A stretch of DNA of 64,000 nucleotides from Marinobacter zhejiangensis (GCF_900114775.1 NZ_FOUE01000001.1:496001-560000), one strand, 5' to 3'. Positions 1-9,041 are shown, numbered from the stretch's first letter. Made by a program: numbers and translations. Notes: generated from the letters alone by a model not told the origin.

Positions 1-2
1 CC

Positions 3-851
3 CAGCGCAGCCTGGTCCGGTTCCTGCGGGCCAAGGGCTTTGAGGTCTACCTGATTGATTGGGGCGTACCCACCCGGGACCACACCCATTACAACATGCA
101 CACCTACGTTGCCGAACTGCTGCCGGACTACCTCAACCGGGTGCGCGAGCACAGCGGCGAGCGGGAGCTCTCGCTGCACGGCTGGAGCATGGGTGGCATG
201 TTCACCCTGTTTTACTCGGCGCTGAGTAAAGACCAGCACATCCGCAATGCCATCGTGCTGGGCTCGCCCATCGACAGCCATGCGTCCGGGGTACTGGGCC
301 TGATGTACCAGCGGATCTCAGATGTTGCCGAATTCGTGCGCGCCCGCACGGGCTTCCGTCTGCACGACCTTCAGCCCCACTGGTTCCATACCCCCGGCTG
401 GGCCAACACCATCGGCTTCAAACTCAGTAACCCGATTGGCAGCGTGAAAGGCTACTGGGAACTGGTGGTCCGCCTGGGCGACCGCGAGTTTGTTCGTGAC
501 CACGCCACAACATCGGCTTTCCTCGACCGCATGGTGGCCTACCCGGGCGGCATCATCCAGGACACCGTGGTCCGTATCTGGATCGACAACCAGCTGTCCG
601 AAGGCGAGATCCAGATCGGCGACGATGTGGCCCGGCTGGAGAACGTCAACGCCAACCTGATGGCCGTCGCTGGCAGCAGCGATACCCTGGCAACGCCGGA
701 TGCCGCCCGTCGGGTGATGGACCATGTCAGCTCCGCAGATAAAACCTTCCGGGTCATCCCTGGAGGCCACATGGGCATTCTCGCTGGCAGCAAAGCCCCC
801 CATGCCAGCTGGCTGGAGCTGGCCGACTGGCTTGCACAACGCTCCGACTGA
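3..851 (+). CDS. PHA-synthase-like alpha/beta hydrolase (5' end cut by window)
   Basis: The reading frame is open from base 3, so only the C-terminal 282 residues are visible. The segment has the alpha/beta-hydrolase core of the PhaC family: a strand ending in YLIDWG, a nucleophile elbow GWSMGG near base 180, an aspartate in GSSDTLATP and a late histidine in GGHMGIL, in the order expected for a catalytic triad. True PHA synthases carry cysteine in the elbow (GXCXG); here it is serine, so hydrolysis (esterase, lipase or depolymerase) is as likely as polymer synthesis. The family placement rests on overall resemblance and the D/H motif contexts. A hairpin follows the stop and a LysR gene lies 54 bases downstream. 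The missing N-terminus could hold a PhaC_N domain. Confidence 0.75.
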   Translation, partial: QRSLVRFLRAKGFEVYLIDWGVPTRDHTHYNMHTYVAELLPDYLNRVREHSGERELSLHGWSMGGMFTLFYSALSKDQHIRNAIVLGSPIDSHASGVLGLMYQRISDVAEFVRARTGFRLHDLQPHWFHTPGWANTIGFKLSNPIGSVKGYWELVVRLGDREFVRDHATTSAFLDRMVAYPGGIIQDTVVRIWIDNQLSEGEIQIGDDVARLENVNANLMAVAGSSDTLATPDAARRVMDHVSSADKTFRVIPGGHMGILAGSKAPHASWLELADWLAQRSD

Positions 852-859
852 CCCTCACG

Positions 860-888
860 ACGGTGGCGGTTCTTCCCGTCACCGTTTT
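860..888 (+). terminator. Probable intrinsic terminator after the PhaC-like gene
   Basis: Arms acggtggcgg (860-869) and ccgtcaccgt (876-885) pair with one mismatch around a six-base loop, and four T residues close the hairpin. It sits between the hydrolase stop and the LysR start. The short T run makes it a moderate rather than strong terminator. Confidence 0.5.
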
Positions 889-905
889 GCCCTACACTGG
901 GATCC

Positions 906-1808
906 ATGAATCCCATTGATACGTTCAATCTCGATGCCCGCTCCCTGCGGGTGCTGCTTGCGGTACTCGACGACGGCAGCGTGTCCGGCGCCGCCGTCAA
1001 GCTCGGGCTTAGCCAGTCCGCGGTGAGCCATACCCTCGATCGGCTGCGTCAGGCGCTCGGGGACCCACTGTTCGTCAAATCCGGCCGTGGCATTGCCCCC
1101 ACTCACTACACCCTCCGCATCGGACCCCACGTGCGTCAGATCCTCGACGATCTGCGTACCCTGTCGGCCGGCCCGCCCTTTGTTCCCCGCGACGCCGACT
1201 TTACCGTGACCATTGCCGCCAACGACTACCAGCGTGACCTGTTGCTGCCACCGTTGATGCAACGGCTGCGGGAGCAGGCACCCGGTATTGGCCTGCAGGT
1301 CATTCCGTCGGGCATTCCCAACGCCGATATGCTGCGCAAGGAAGTCTGCGACCTGATCATCTCCCCTCACCCCCCGGCCGCCAGCGATATCCTGCAAAGG
1401 CGACTGCTGGATGACCAGATGATGATTTTCTACGATCCTGCGCATCGGACGGCACCCACGTCCCTGGCCGACTACCTGCAGGCTGAGCATGTTGCCATCC
1501 TGTTCGGTACCGGCGAACCCACAGCACTGGAAGGCTCCCTGAGCGCCCGGGGCCTGGCGCGGAAAACCCGCGTCACCGTCTCCAACTTTTCCGGACTCGC
1601 TGGTTTCCTGAAGGGCACACAACTTCTGGCAACCGCGCCCTCCATGATGAGTAAACACTTACTTAGCAACTTTGCTTCCGCCCCACTGCCCTTCGATTAC
1701 AAGCCCTTTACGCTGATGATGCTTTGGCACCAACGCAACCAAAGCGACCCGGCCCATCGCTGGCTGCGGCAGCAGTTGATTGAGGTGGCCGACCAACTCG
1801 GAGACTGA
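906..1808 (+). CDS. LysR-family transcriptional regulator
   Basis: A 300-residue protein of typical LysR length. Residues about 11-68 form the winged helix-turn-helix, with the recognition helix in GLSQSAVSHTLDRLRQALGD followed by the PLFVKSGRG wing usual for the family. Residues about 90-290 are the periplasmic-binding-like effector domain. The gene ends about 100 bases before a Bcr/CflA exporter on the same strand, and the gap contains a near-ideal LysR dyad (1813-1841). The simplest reading is that this protein controls the exporter in response to a small molecule. The effector is unknown. Start choice: ATG at 906, just downstream of the hairpin at 860-888; no strong ribosome binding site is visible. 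Confidence 0.9.
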   Translation: MNPIDTFNLDARSLRVLLAVLDDGSVSGAAVKLGLSQSAVSHTLDRLRQALGDPLFVKSGRGIAPTHYTLRIGPHVRQILDDLRTLSAGPPFVPRDADFTVTIAANDYQRDLLLPPLMQRLREQAPGIGLQVIPSGIPNADMLRKEVCDLIISPHPPAASDILQRRLLDDQMMIFYDPAHRTAPTSLADYLQAEHVAILFGTGEPTALEGSLSARGLARKTRVTVSNFSGLAGFLKGTQLLATAPSMMSKHLLSNFASAPLPFDYKPFTLMMLWHQRNQSDPAHRWLRQQLIEVADQLGD

Positions 1809-1812
1809 CAAC

Positions 1813-1841
1813 ACGACCTATCGATATTGTTCATAGGTCGT
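1813..1841. promoter_or_regulatory. LysR-type operator dyad (T-N11-A) upstream of the MFS exporter
   Basis: The perfect 9-base arms acgacctat (1813-1821) and ataggtcgt (1833-1841) are separated by exactly 11 bases, giving the T-N11-A geometry of LysR-family binding sites. The site lies 4 bases after the LysR stop and 71 bases before the exporter start. No T run follows, so a terminator is unlikely. Confidence 0.65.
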
Positions 1842-1912
1842 ATGAAGGCGACGGTCGTTATTTGTGCGATCCGGAGGCGTACACTGTTCCTCCGATTCAA
1901 CCGATTCCCGGA

Positions 1913-3151
1913 ATGCCCATGCTCGCCCTCACCAGTGTCTGGACCACCGTACTTCTGGCTGCTGCTGTCGCCCTTGGTCCACTGGCAACCGATATGTACC
2001 TTCCGGCCCTACCTTCCCTTGGCGGCGCCTTGGGCGCTGGCACCGATCAGGTTCAGCTGACCCTGAGCATCTACATGGCCGGGTTTGCCCTGGCCCAGCT
2101 AATCTGTGGCCCGCTGGCCGACCGCTTCGGCCGCAAACCGGCGATGATTGGCGGTTTTGTGCTGTTTGCCGCGGCCAGTATTGGCTGTGCGCTGGCCAAC
2201 AACATCGAAACCCTGATCCTGTGCCGTTTCCTCCAGGCAATCGGCGGTTCCGCCGGGCCAGTACTGGGTCGCGCCGCCATCCGTGATATCTACACCCCGC
2301 GAGACGCCGCCCGGATCATGGCACTGCTGGCCAGCATCATGGCCTTGGCACCAGCCCTGGCACCGACGCTCGGCGGGCTGATGCTGAACCATCTGGGCTG
2401 GCCCTCCATCTTTATTGCCCTGGCTGGCTACGCCCTGGTGATGGCCCTGGTGGTCGCGGTAGGCATTCCCGAACCAATGGCGTCCGAAAACCGCCAGCCG
2501 CTGAAGCTGTGCACCCTGATGGCGAACTACCGATCTATTGGCTCTGACCTCAGCTTTGTCGGCTATACCCTGACCAACTCGCTGACCTTCGCCGGACTGT
2601 TTGCCTTCCTGTCGGGCTCATCGTTCGTGCTGATAGATTTCCTCGGCGTCGAGCCACAACTGTTCGGGCTGTATTTTGGTGTCATGGTGCTGGGCTACAT
2701 CTCCGGCAACCTGACGGCGGTTCGCTTGGGCAAACGCCTGCTGCCCGACCAGATCCTGGTTCGCGGTCTGGTGATCGCGGTGGCTGGTGGCAGCCTGATG
2801 GCCGGTCTCGCCATTATGGAGGTGTTCCGGGTCTGGGCCGTGATTTTGCCTCAGGCAATCTTCATGATGGGCGTTGGCATGGTGCTGCCCCAGACCATGG
2901 CCGGAGCCCTGGCCAATTTCCCCCGCACCGCCGGCTCTGCCTCGGCGCTGTTCGGTTTTGTCCAGATGGCGGTAGCCGCTGGCATCGGCGCCCTGGTCGG
3001 CCACCTTCATGACGGCACCTCGCTGGTTATGGCCGTCATCATCGCGGCCAGCGCCGTTGCCGCTCTGGCAACCTACCTGCTGCTGGTACAGCGCCACCCG
3101 GCAGCCGGGTTCGAACCGGTATCAGGGGGCGTACCGGGGCAAGCGTCCTGA
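1913..3151 (+). CDS. Bcr/CflA-family MFS drug exporter
   Basis: About 412 residues with 12 predicted membrane spans, an inner-membrane proton-driven exporter of the major facilitator superfamily. The N-terminal ATDMYLPALPSL and the loop GPLADRFGRKP after span 2 are signatures of the Bcr/CflA (DHA1) group, which exports bicyclomycin, chloramphenicol-type compounds or sulfonamides. The actual substrate cannot be read from sequence. The ATG at 1913 is preferred over an upstream TTG at 1862 because it places the first hydrophobic span at the N-terminus; a second ATG at 1919 is also possible. The upstream LysR gene and its dyad suggest inducible expression. Confidence 0.88.
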   Translation: MPMLALTSVWTTVLLAAAVALGPLATDMYLPALPSLGGALGAGTDQVQLTLSIYMAGFALAQLICGPLADRFGRKPAMIGGFVLFAAASIGCALANNIETLILCRFLQAIGGSAGPVLGRAAIRDIYTPRDAARIMALLASIMALAPALAPTLGGLMLNHLGWPSIFIALAGYALVMALVVAVGIPEPMASENRQPLKLCTLMANYRSIGSDLSFVGYTLTNSLTFAGLFAFLSGSSFVLIDFLGVEPQLFGLYFGVMVLGYISGNLTAVRLGKRLLPDQILVRGLVIAVAGGSLMAGLAIMEVFRVWAVILPQAIFMMGVGMVLPQTMAGALANFPRTAGSASALFGFVQMAVAAGIGALVGHLHDGTSLVMAVIIAASAVAALATYLLLVQRHPAAGFEPVSGGVPGQAS

Positions 3152-3246
3152 CATTGCCTCCTTCCGGTTCGTGACGGATAGCGGGGAATGGGCTACACCA
3201 TAAGTGGACCTGATCATTTCCGCACAACCACAACCGGGAGATACCG

Positions 3247-3744
3247 ATGAGCAAAGTCACACTGGATGGGAACCCGCTGGCCATCAGCGGCAGCTTTCCC
3301 ACCACCGGAAGTACCGCACCGGCCTTAACCCTGACTACCCAGGGCCTAGAGGATGTTGGTCTCGATACCTACGGCAGTCGCCGCAAGATCCTCAACATCA
3401 TCCCCAGCGTTGATACCAGCGTCTGCGCCACCTCCACCCGCAAGTTCAACGAAAAGGCCAGCAGTCTCGACAACACTGTGGTACTGGTTGTTTCCGCTGA
3501 TTTGCCCTTTGCCGCCGGCCGTTTCTGTGGCGCCGAAGGCCTGGATAACGTCGTTACCCTGTCCACCTTCCGCCACCCCGACTTCCTGAAGAACTACGGC
3601 GTCGCCATTGCCAGCGGACCGCTGGCTGGCCTCTGTGCCCGGGCCGTGGTGGTGCTCGACGGTGACAACAGGGTCATCCACAGCGAACTGGTCAGCGAGA
3701 TCAAGAACGAGCCCGACTACGACGCCGCCCTGGCCGTGCTCTAA
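3247..3744 (+). CDS. tpx: Thiol peroxidase, Tpx-type peroxiredoxin
   Basis: A 165-residue atypical 2-Cys peroxiredoxin, close to the usual 165-168 residues. The peroxidatic cysteine is residue 60 in [15 protein letters not shown] and the resolving cysteine is residue 94 in [10 protein letters not shown], the spacing conserved in Tpx. It reduces lipid and alkyl hydroperoxides, with thioredoxin as the usual electron donor. The protein has no signal peptide, so it could be cytoplasmic or periplasmic depending on lineage. A ribosome binding site (gggaga) stands just before the ATG. It appears to be a single-gene unit between two exporters. Confidence 0.96.
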   Translation: MSKVTLDGNPLAISGSFPTTGSTAPALTLTTQGLEDVGLDTYGSRRKILNIIPSVDTSVCATSTRKFNEKASSLDNTVVLVVSADLPFAAGRFCGAEGLDNVVTLSTFRHPDFLKNYGVAIASGPLAGLCARAVVVLDGDNRVIHSELVSEIKNEPDYDAALAVL

Positions 3745-3861
3745 CCTCAGTTCGACCAAACCCAGGGCGCTTTTGGCGTACCCGGCCCTCAGGGGTACTC
3801 GTACCAGGGGCGCCCTGCTAGAATCAACGGCCACATTTCCAGCCAGCGCCGAGCCCCTCCT

Positions 3862-5193
3862 GTGACCACCCAAACCAGCGCCACTAGCCTGCCCAGACAG
3901 CTGTTCAGCATGACCTGGCCGATGCTGTTCGGCGTGCTGTCACTGATGACCTTCCAACTGGCGGACAGCATTTTCATCGGCCAGCTCGGCCGCGATCCAC
4001 TGGCCGCCCTGGGCTTCACCCTGCCGATGCAGCAGTTGATCATAGGTCTGCAGGTCGGTCTCGGCATTGCCACCACCGCCATCATTTCCCGCACCCTGGG
4101 CGCGGGCGACCCACTTCGCGCGGAGCGGCTGGGCGGGCTGGTGGTCACCGTTGGTGCTGTGCTGGTACTGGTGCTGTGCCTGCTGCTCTGGCTGCTACGC
4201 AATCCGATCATGACCCTGTTGGGGGCCGATGCCGCCCTGCTGCCACTGATCCACAGCTACTGGATTCCCTGGCTGGTCGCCGCCTGGCTCGGGGCCATGA
4301 TGTATTTTGGCTACAGCGTCTGTCGCTCCCACGGCAATACCCGCTTGCCCGGCTACCTGATGGTCTTTACCAGCCTGCTCAACATCGCGCTCGACCCACT
4401 GTTCATTTTTGTCTTCGACTGGGGCCTGCCGGGTGCAGCACTGGCCACCATCGCGGCCTTTAGTATCGGTTGCCTGATGGTCTATCCGAAGCTGCTGGGC
4501 TGGCAATGGCTGCGTTTCGACCTGGTCAAGCTGGAGCTGGCACCCGCCCTGAAACAACTGGGGGGCATCATGGCCCCGGCCATGGTCAGCCAGCTGATGC
4601 CCCCGCTTTCCGCCATGCTGGCGACCGCGCTGGTCGCCGGATTTGGCTCAGCAGCTGTGGCCGCCTGGGGGCTGGGCACCCGCCTGGATTTCTTCTCCAT
4701 TGTGGTGGTACTCGCCCTGACCATGTCCTTGCCCCCCATGATCGGCCGCCTGCTCGGCGCCGGTGACATCGACACCATCCGCCAACTGGTGCGTTTGTCG
4801 GTGCGTTTTGTGGTGGCCTGGCAACTGGCCATCGGCCTGCTGTGGCTTGCGGCGTCCGGCTTGGTGGCACAGTGGTTCAGTGCCGATATGACCGTCAGCG
4901 ACGTGCTTGAAGACTATCTGGTGCGAGTGCCACTGAGCTATTGCGGCCTGGGGGTCTGCATGCTGATGGTGTCGATCTGCAACGCGCTGGGAATGGCGAT
5001 GCGGGCGCTTATGGTCTCTACCCTGCGCCTGTTCCTGTGCTTTCTGCCGCTGTTGTGGCTGGGGGGCGAGCTGGCCGGCCTCACTGGTTTGATGACCGGC
5101 GCCTTGCTTGGCAATCTTGGCGCGGGGGTGATGGCCTACAGCTTCTATCGTCAGGGCATGCAGGCGCTGGTGTTGCGTTCAGCCGAAGCGTGA
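3862..5193 (+). CDS. MATE-family multidrug/Na+ efflux protein
   Basis: 443 residues with about 12 membrane spans arranged as two similar halves. The N-terminal MTWPMLFGVLSLMTFQLADS and ADSIFIGQLG segments are typical of the MATE (NorM/DinF) family, which exports cationic drugs by Na+ or H+ antiport. The start is GTG at 3862; no convincing Shine-Dalgarno is visible, so the exact start is uncertain. The stop overlaps the 3' end of the opposing thioesterase gene by 15 bases, so the two transcripts converge and overlap. Confidence 0.9.
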   Translation: MTTQTSATSLPRQLFSMTWPMLFGVLSLMTFQLADSIFIGQLGRDPLAALGFTLPMQQLIIGLQVGLGIATTAIISRTLGAGDPLRAERLGGLVVTVGAVLVLVLCLLLWLLRNPIMTLLGADAALLPLIHSYWIPWLVAAWLGAMMYFGYSVCRSHGNTRLPGYLMVFTSLLNIALDPLFIFVFDWGLPGAALATIAAFSIGCLMVYPKLLGWQWLRFDLVKLELAPALKQLGGIMAPAMVSQLMPPLSAMLATALVAGFGSAAVAAWGLGTRLDFFSIVVVLALTMSLPPMIGRLLGAGDIDTIRQLVRLSVRFVVAWQLAIGLLWLAASGLVAQWFSADMTVSDVLEDYLVRVPLSYCGLGVCMLMVSICNALGMAMRALMVSTLRLFLCFLPLLWLGGELAGLTGLMTGALLGNLGAGVMAYSFYRQGMQALVLRSAEA

Positions 5194-5604
5194 CCGGAAA
5201 CCTTCGGGCATGGGAATGACCTGCTTCTGCTGATAGTTGAAGAACACAAAGCCATACTTCGCCAGCGCCACCGCCTGATCGCTGTCCGCCTTGGTCACAC
5301 GGAACACGATGTCGCCGCCGTACTTGTTGAAATCGGTCATACCAACTTCAAACCGCAGTAACTCGGGAAAGAACGATTCCGCCTGATACATGGTCGCCAG
5401 GTCAGTGACAATGATGCCATTGCCATCGTCATCGCCTTCCTCCACCCCCAACGACACCAGAAACTGAGCACGCGCTTCCGACAGCATCGAGATCAGGGCA
5501 TCGTTACCCAGATGACGGGCGCCGTTGATGTCAGTGATGCGTACCCGCATCTCCGTTACAAAGGTAAACACCTCATCCGCAAAAGAAAGAACGACTCGCG
5601 CCAT
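5179..5604 (-). CDS. Hotdog-fold acyl-CoA thioesterase
   Basis: A 141-residue single hotdog domain of the 4HBT superfamily. The segment RITDINGARHLGNDALISMLSEARAQF near the N-terminus corresponds to the long central helix and active-site loop. Members hydrolyse acyl-CoA thioesters; this subgroup has N in place of the D of the classic D-x-x-x-H-x-x-x arrangement (ITDINGARHLGN still carries D and H nearby). Substrate chain length cannot be told. Its tail overlaps the convergent MATE gene by 15 bases. It is divergent from the Nudix/MBL gene with 162 bases between the starts. Confidence 0.8.
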   Translation of the reverse strand: MARVVLSFADEVFTFVTEMRVRITDINGARHLGNDALISMLSEARAQFLVSLGVEEGDDDGNGIIVTDLATMYQAESFFPELLRFEVGMTDFNKYGGDIVFRVTKADSDQAVALAKYGFVFFNYQQKQVIPMPEGFRSRFG

Positions 5605-5766
5605 GGGAAATCACCGTAGGTCTGGGTTGCTTGGAGTCAGTAAAAGCTGACTGGGGCGCCATGATACCCCGACCTTGGTTGAACCATCACCCGAAAACGG
5701 CGCTTTCCCGGGGCAACTGTGGTAGAAAGGTTGCTTACTAACAATAAACAGCCCTGATTCGACGCC

Positions 5767-7416
5767 ATGAAGATTCGCCCTGCTGCCACCATCGCTCTCA
5801 CCCGAAACTCCACCAATGGCCTGGAAGTCCTGCTGCTGCAGCGGACCTGGAAGGCCGCCTTCATGCCCGGCTTCTACGTCTTTCCGGGTGGGGCCGTGGA
5901 CGCGGGCGACCGTGCCTGCCTTGATCATCTGCAAGGCACAGACGACCAAGCCGTCAGCCAGACCATGAGCCTGGATGAAGGGGGCGCCGACTACATGATC
6001 GCCGCTATTCGCGAATGCTTTGAGGAAGCCGGGCTGTTACTGGCCACACAGGACGGAAAACCGGTATCGGCGTCCTTACTGGCCACCCTTGCCAATCAGC
6101 GCCAGGCGCTGGACCAAGGTACCCTGACCCTGGACCAGTTGTGCCGTCAGCATGGCCTCACCCTGCCGCTGGACCGGTTGGGTTACCTCAGCCACTGGAT
6201 CACCCCGGAAGGTGCGCCCCGCCGTTTCGACACCCGCTTTTTCATTGCCACTGCACCCGATGGCCAACAGGCCAGCCACGATGGCAACGAAACCATCGAC
6301 CACGTCTGGCTGACACCCCAGCAAGCGCTGGACGACCACCAAAATGGCCGCCGCCTGATCGGGCCGCCCACCTTACGAACCCTGCGCCAGCTCAGGGACT
6401 TTGCCAGCAGCGAAGCCGCGCTGGCTTACGCCCACGCCAATCCGCCACCAGTTGTGCCCACCGCACCCTGGCCGGCGCGTAAGGGCGGCAAGGCAATTGT
6501 GTTGGAGTCCGGCAGTCCGGCTTATGGTGAGGTGGTCAAACTGGACCCCGGTCAGGATGGCCAGGCGCTGGCCGAAATCGTCGCCACCCAGCCGGTCACC
6601 CTGGCACCAGGACTGATTCGCCTGACCGCCAACAACGCCGGGCTGATGACCGGCCCCGGTACCAACAGCTATGTGCTCGGCCAGCCCGGGGACTACACCA
6701 TCATCGACCCCGGTCCGGCGGACGAGGCCCACCTGGAACAACTGCTGCAACTGACCGATGGGCAGATCCGCCAGATCCTGGTCACCCACACCCACCGGGA
6801 CCATTCCCCTGCGGCGATGGCCCTTAAACAACGAACCGGGGCAACGCTGGTCGGCCTGCCGGCACCAACGGACGCAAGCCAGGACCACAGCTTTGTTCCC
6901 GACCTGGCACCTGAGCACGGTTCGGTGATTGCCACGGCGGCCGGTGACCTCAGGGTTCTGCATACCCCCGGGCACGCATCCAACCATTTGTGTTTCCTGC
7001 TCGGCGGAGAGCAGATCCTGTTCTCCGGCGATCACATCATGCAGGGTTCTACGGTAGTCATTAATCCACCCGATGGCGACATGAGCGCTTACCTGAAGTC
7101 ACTGCAGGCGCTGTTGCTGGAGGACATTCATTACATTGCCCCTGGCCATGGGTTCCTGATGACCAACCCCCATCAGGTGGTGGACTACCTCACCACTCAT
7201 CGACTGGCGCGGGAGCACAAGGTCGTACGTGCGCTGACACAGCAAGGGCCAGCCAGTGCAAAAGAGCTGACCCCGTTTGCCTACGACGACGTGCCAGCGG
7301 CTTTGCACCCCCTGGCCACCCGATCCCTGCTGGCACACCTGGAAAAACTCCGCACCGATGGCAAAGCCCGGCAGGATGGACAACACTGGTTATGGTCGTC
7401 GGGCGACGGCCGCTAG
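5767..7416 (+). CDS. Nudix hydrolase fused to metallo-beta-lactamase-fold hydrolase
   Basis: 549 residues in two enzymatic halves. Residues about 5-200 are a Nudix domain: GFYVFPGGAVDAGD and then AAIRECFEEAGLLL carry the GX5EX7REUXEEXGU signature, split by a roughly 30-residue insertion as in NUDT19-type CoA diphosphatases. Residues about 275-480 are an MBL-fold domain with the zinc motif THTHRDHS near residue 340, GDH near 421 and PGHG near 459, followed by a short C-terminal helical region as in LACTB2-like proteins. The Nudix half may cleave acyl-CoA or nucleotide diphosphates; the MBL half may be a thioesterase or nuclease-like hydrolase. Substrates are inferred only. It begins with ATG at 5767. 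Confidence 0.9.
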   Translation: MKIRPAATIALTRNSTNGLEVLLLQRTWKAAFMPGFYVFPGGAVDAGDRACLDHLQGTDDQAVSQTMSLDEGGADYMIAAIRECFEEAGLLLATQDGKPVSASLLATLANQRQALDQGTLTLDQLCRQHGLTLPLDRLGYLSHWITPEGAPRRFDTRFFIATAPDGQQASHDGNETIDHVWLTPQQALDDHQNGRRLIGPPTLRTLRQLRDFASSEAALAYAHANPPPVVPTAPWPARKGGKAIVLESGSPAYGEVVKLDPGQDGQALAEIVATQPVTLAPGLIRLTANNAGLMTGPGTNSYVLGQPGDYTIIDPGPADEAHLEQLLQLTDGQIRQILVTHTHRDHSPAAMALKQRTGATLVGLPAPTDASQDHSFVPDLAPEHGSVIATAAGDLRVLHTPGHASNHLCFLLGGEQILFSGDHIMQGSTVVINPPDGDMSAYLKSLQALLLEDIHYIAPGHGFLMTNPHQVVDYLTTHRLAREHKVVRALTQQGPASAKELTPFAYDDVPAALHPLATRSLLAHLEKLRTDGKARQDGQHWLWSSGDGR

Positions 7417-7524
7417 GCCGGGCAAGCTGAACGGGGCATTAAACCTTCGTCACAACCGTACCCCGCAAGCTCCGGGCACATTATCCTTGCCTCCCCAACT
7501 GATCAACGGCGCAAGCGAGGTCCT

Positions 7525-8985
7525 ATGCCTACCCCCCACCGAACCTGTCGCAACTGGCTGACGGCAACCCTGGCAGCCCTGGCCCTCGGCCCCCTGGCAG
7601 TCTCTCCGGTCTGGAGCCAGGAGCCGGACGAAAGCGACGGTGTAGAGGACATTGCGGACGACGAGAACGTTACCGATATCGTGACCTCCGAACCGCGGCA
7701 TGACGCGCCGCCGGAAGAGAATATCGCCACCACCCCGGCGCAACCACTGTCATCCGAGACGGCCCCTGAGCCAGAGGAGCGTGCCACCCAGGTCGCACCA
7801 AACATCGACCTGAAAGACGTGGCGCCCGCACCGGAGCTGCCGCCCGAGCCCTCATCACCCGAGGACAACGAGCCGCTCCCGGCTACCGGCGCTGAACCGG
7901 AACCCGAAACCACTACGGGTGTGGCCCTGGATAACAGCGCTGATCCAACGGAAACCACGCCGGCGGAGCTTGCCGAACCTGAAGTGGCGGAACCCGAGCC
8001 AGTGGCAACCAGCCTGATGCTGCTTAATTCAGAAGTGCTGCCCGGCACCGCGACCCGCCTGGCCTGGGCTCCCGGTATCCAGATGGCGGGGCTGTCGAGC
8101 CCCACACCGGTGCTGGTGATTAACGGTGCCAAACCTGGCCCCACCCTGTGCCTGACCGGCGCCATTCATGGCGATGAACTCAATGGCATCGAAATCGTCC
8201 GGCGTACGGTTTACGCCCTGGACCCGGAGGAATTAGCGGGGCGGGTGATCGGCATTCCCATCGTCAACCTCCCCGGTTTCGAGCGCGGCAGCCGCTACCT
8301 GCCGGACCGCCGTGACCTCAACCGGCATTTTCCCGGCAACCTGTATGGCAGCCTGGCAGACCGCATCGCCCATTCCCTGTTCCACAAGGTGATCCGGCAC
8401 TGTGACATGCTGGTGGACATCCATACCGGTTCCCAACGCCGTACCAACCTGCCCCAACTCCGGGCGAACATGAACCGGCCGGAAGTGGCCGCCTTTACCC
8501 GCGGTTTTGACCGCATGGCCGTGGTCCACAGCACCGGCACCGAAGGCATGCTCCGCACCGCCGCGGTCAATGCTGGCATCACCGCCGTCACTCTGGAGGC
8601 GGGCGAGTCCCTTCGTATCCAGGAGCATCAGATCAAGGCCGGGGTGAACAGCCTTAACAGCCTGATGGAAAAGCAGGGCATGATTTCACGGATGTTTGTC
8701 TGGGGTGAACCGGAGCCGATCTACTACAACTCGTTCTGGATTCGTGCCGAGCACGGCGGCATTCTGTTCAGTGAGGTGGAACTGGGCGATCGGGTCAGCA
8801 CTGGTGAGGTGCTGGGATACGTTAGCGACCCCATCACCAACGCCCGCCATCCGATTGAAGCGCCGGCCAATGGTCGGGTGATCGGTATGGCTGTCGACCA
8901 GGTAGTGATGGCCGGGTTTGCGGCGTACCACATCGGTGCCGTCACCGATATGCCGGTGGAAGAAGACGAACAGGTGGAGGATTAA
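7525..8985 (+). CDS. Exported succinylglutamate desuccinylase/aspartoacylase-like zinc hydrolase
   Basis: 486 residues. An N-terminal hydrophobic segment (about residues 10-31, ending in VWSQEP) looks like a signal peptide. Residues about 35-160 are a low-complexity linker dominated by E, P, A and T. The catalytic part (about 190-400) is AstE/AspA-like, an M14-type fold, with zinc ligands in AIHGDELNG near residue 214 and DIHTGS near 299, and a glutamate in TLEAGES. Residues about 400-475 resemble the biotinyl-like C-terminal barrel common in this family (EHGGILFSEVELGDRVSTG). The acidic exported version suggests action on a periplasmic or outer-surface amide or carboxypeptidase-type substrate; the true substrate is unknown. 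Confidence 0.85.
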   Translation: MPTPHRTCRNWLTATLAALALGPLAVSPVWSQEPDESDGVEDIADDENVTDIVTSEPRHDAPPEENIATTPAQPLSSETAPEPEERATQVAPNIDLKDVAPAPELPPEPSSPEDNEPLPATGAEPEPETTTGVALDNSADPTETTPAELAEPEVAEPEPVATSLMLLNSEVLPGTATRLAWAPGIQMAGLSSPTPVLVINGAKPGPTLCLTGAIHGDELNGIEIVRRTVYALDPEELAGRVIGIPIVNLPGFERGSRYLPDRRDLNRHFPGNLYGSLADRIAHSLFHKVIRHCDMLVDIHTGSQRRTNLPQLRANMNRPEVAAFTRGFDRMAVVHSTGTEGMLRTAAVNAGITAVTLEAGESLRIQEHQIKAGVNSLNSLMEKQGMISRMFVWGEPEPIYYNSFWIRAEHGGILFSEVELGDRVSTGEVLGYVSDPITNARHPIEAPANGRVIGMAVDQVVMAGFAAYHIGAVTDMPVEEDEQVED

Positions 8986-8986
8986 A

Positions 8987-9015
8987 CCGCTGGGGGCCGA
9001 TCGGCTCCCCAGCGG
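8987..9015. terminator. GC-rich hairpin between convergent genes (weak bidirectional terminator)
   Basis: Arms ccgctgggg (8987-8995) and ccccagcgg (9007-9015) enclose a nearly self-complementary gccgatcggc. The hairpin sits between the ends of two convergent genes but has no T run on either side, so its terminator role is only suggested by position. Confidence 0.35.
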
Positions 9016-9041
9016 GCATCAATGACGATCGATGAAGCAGC

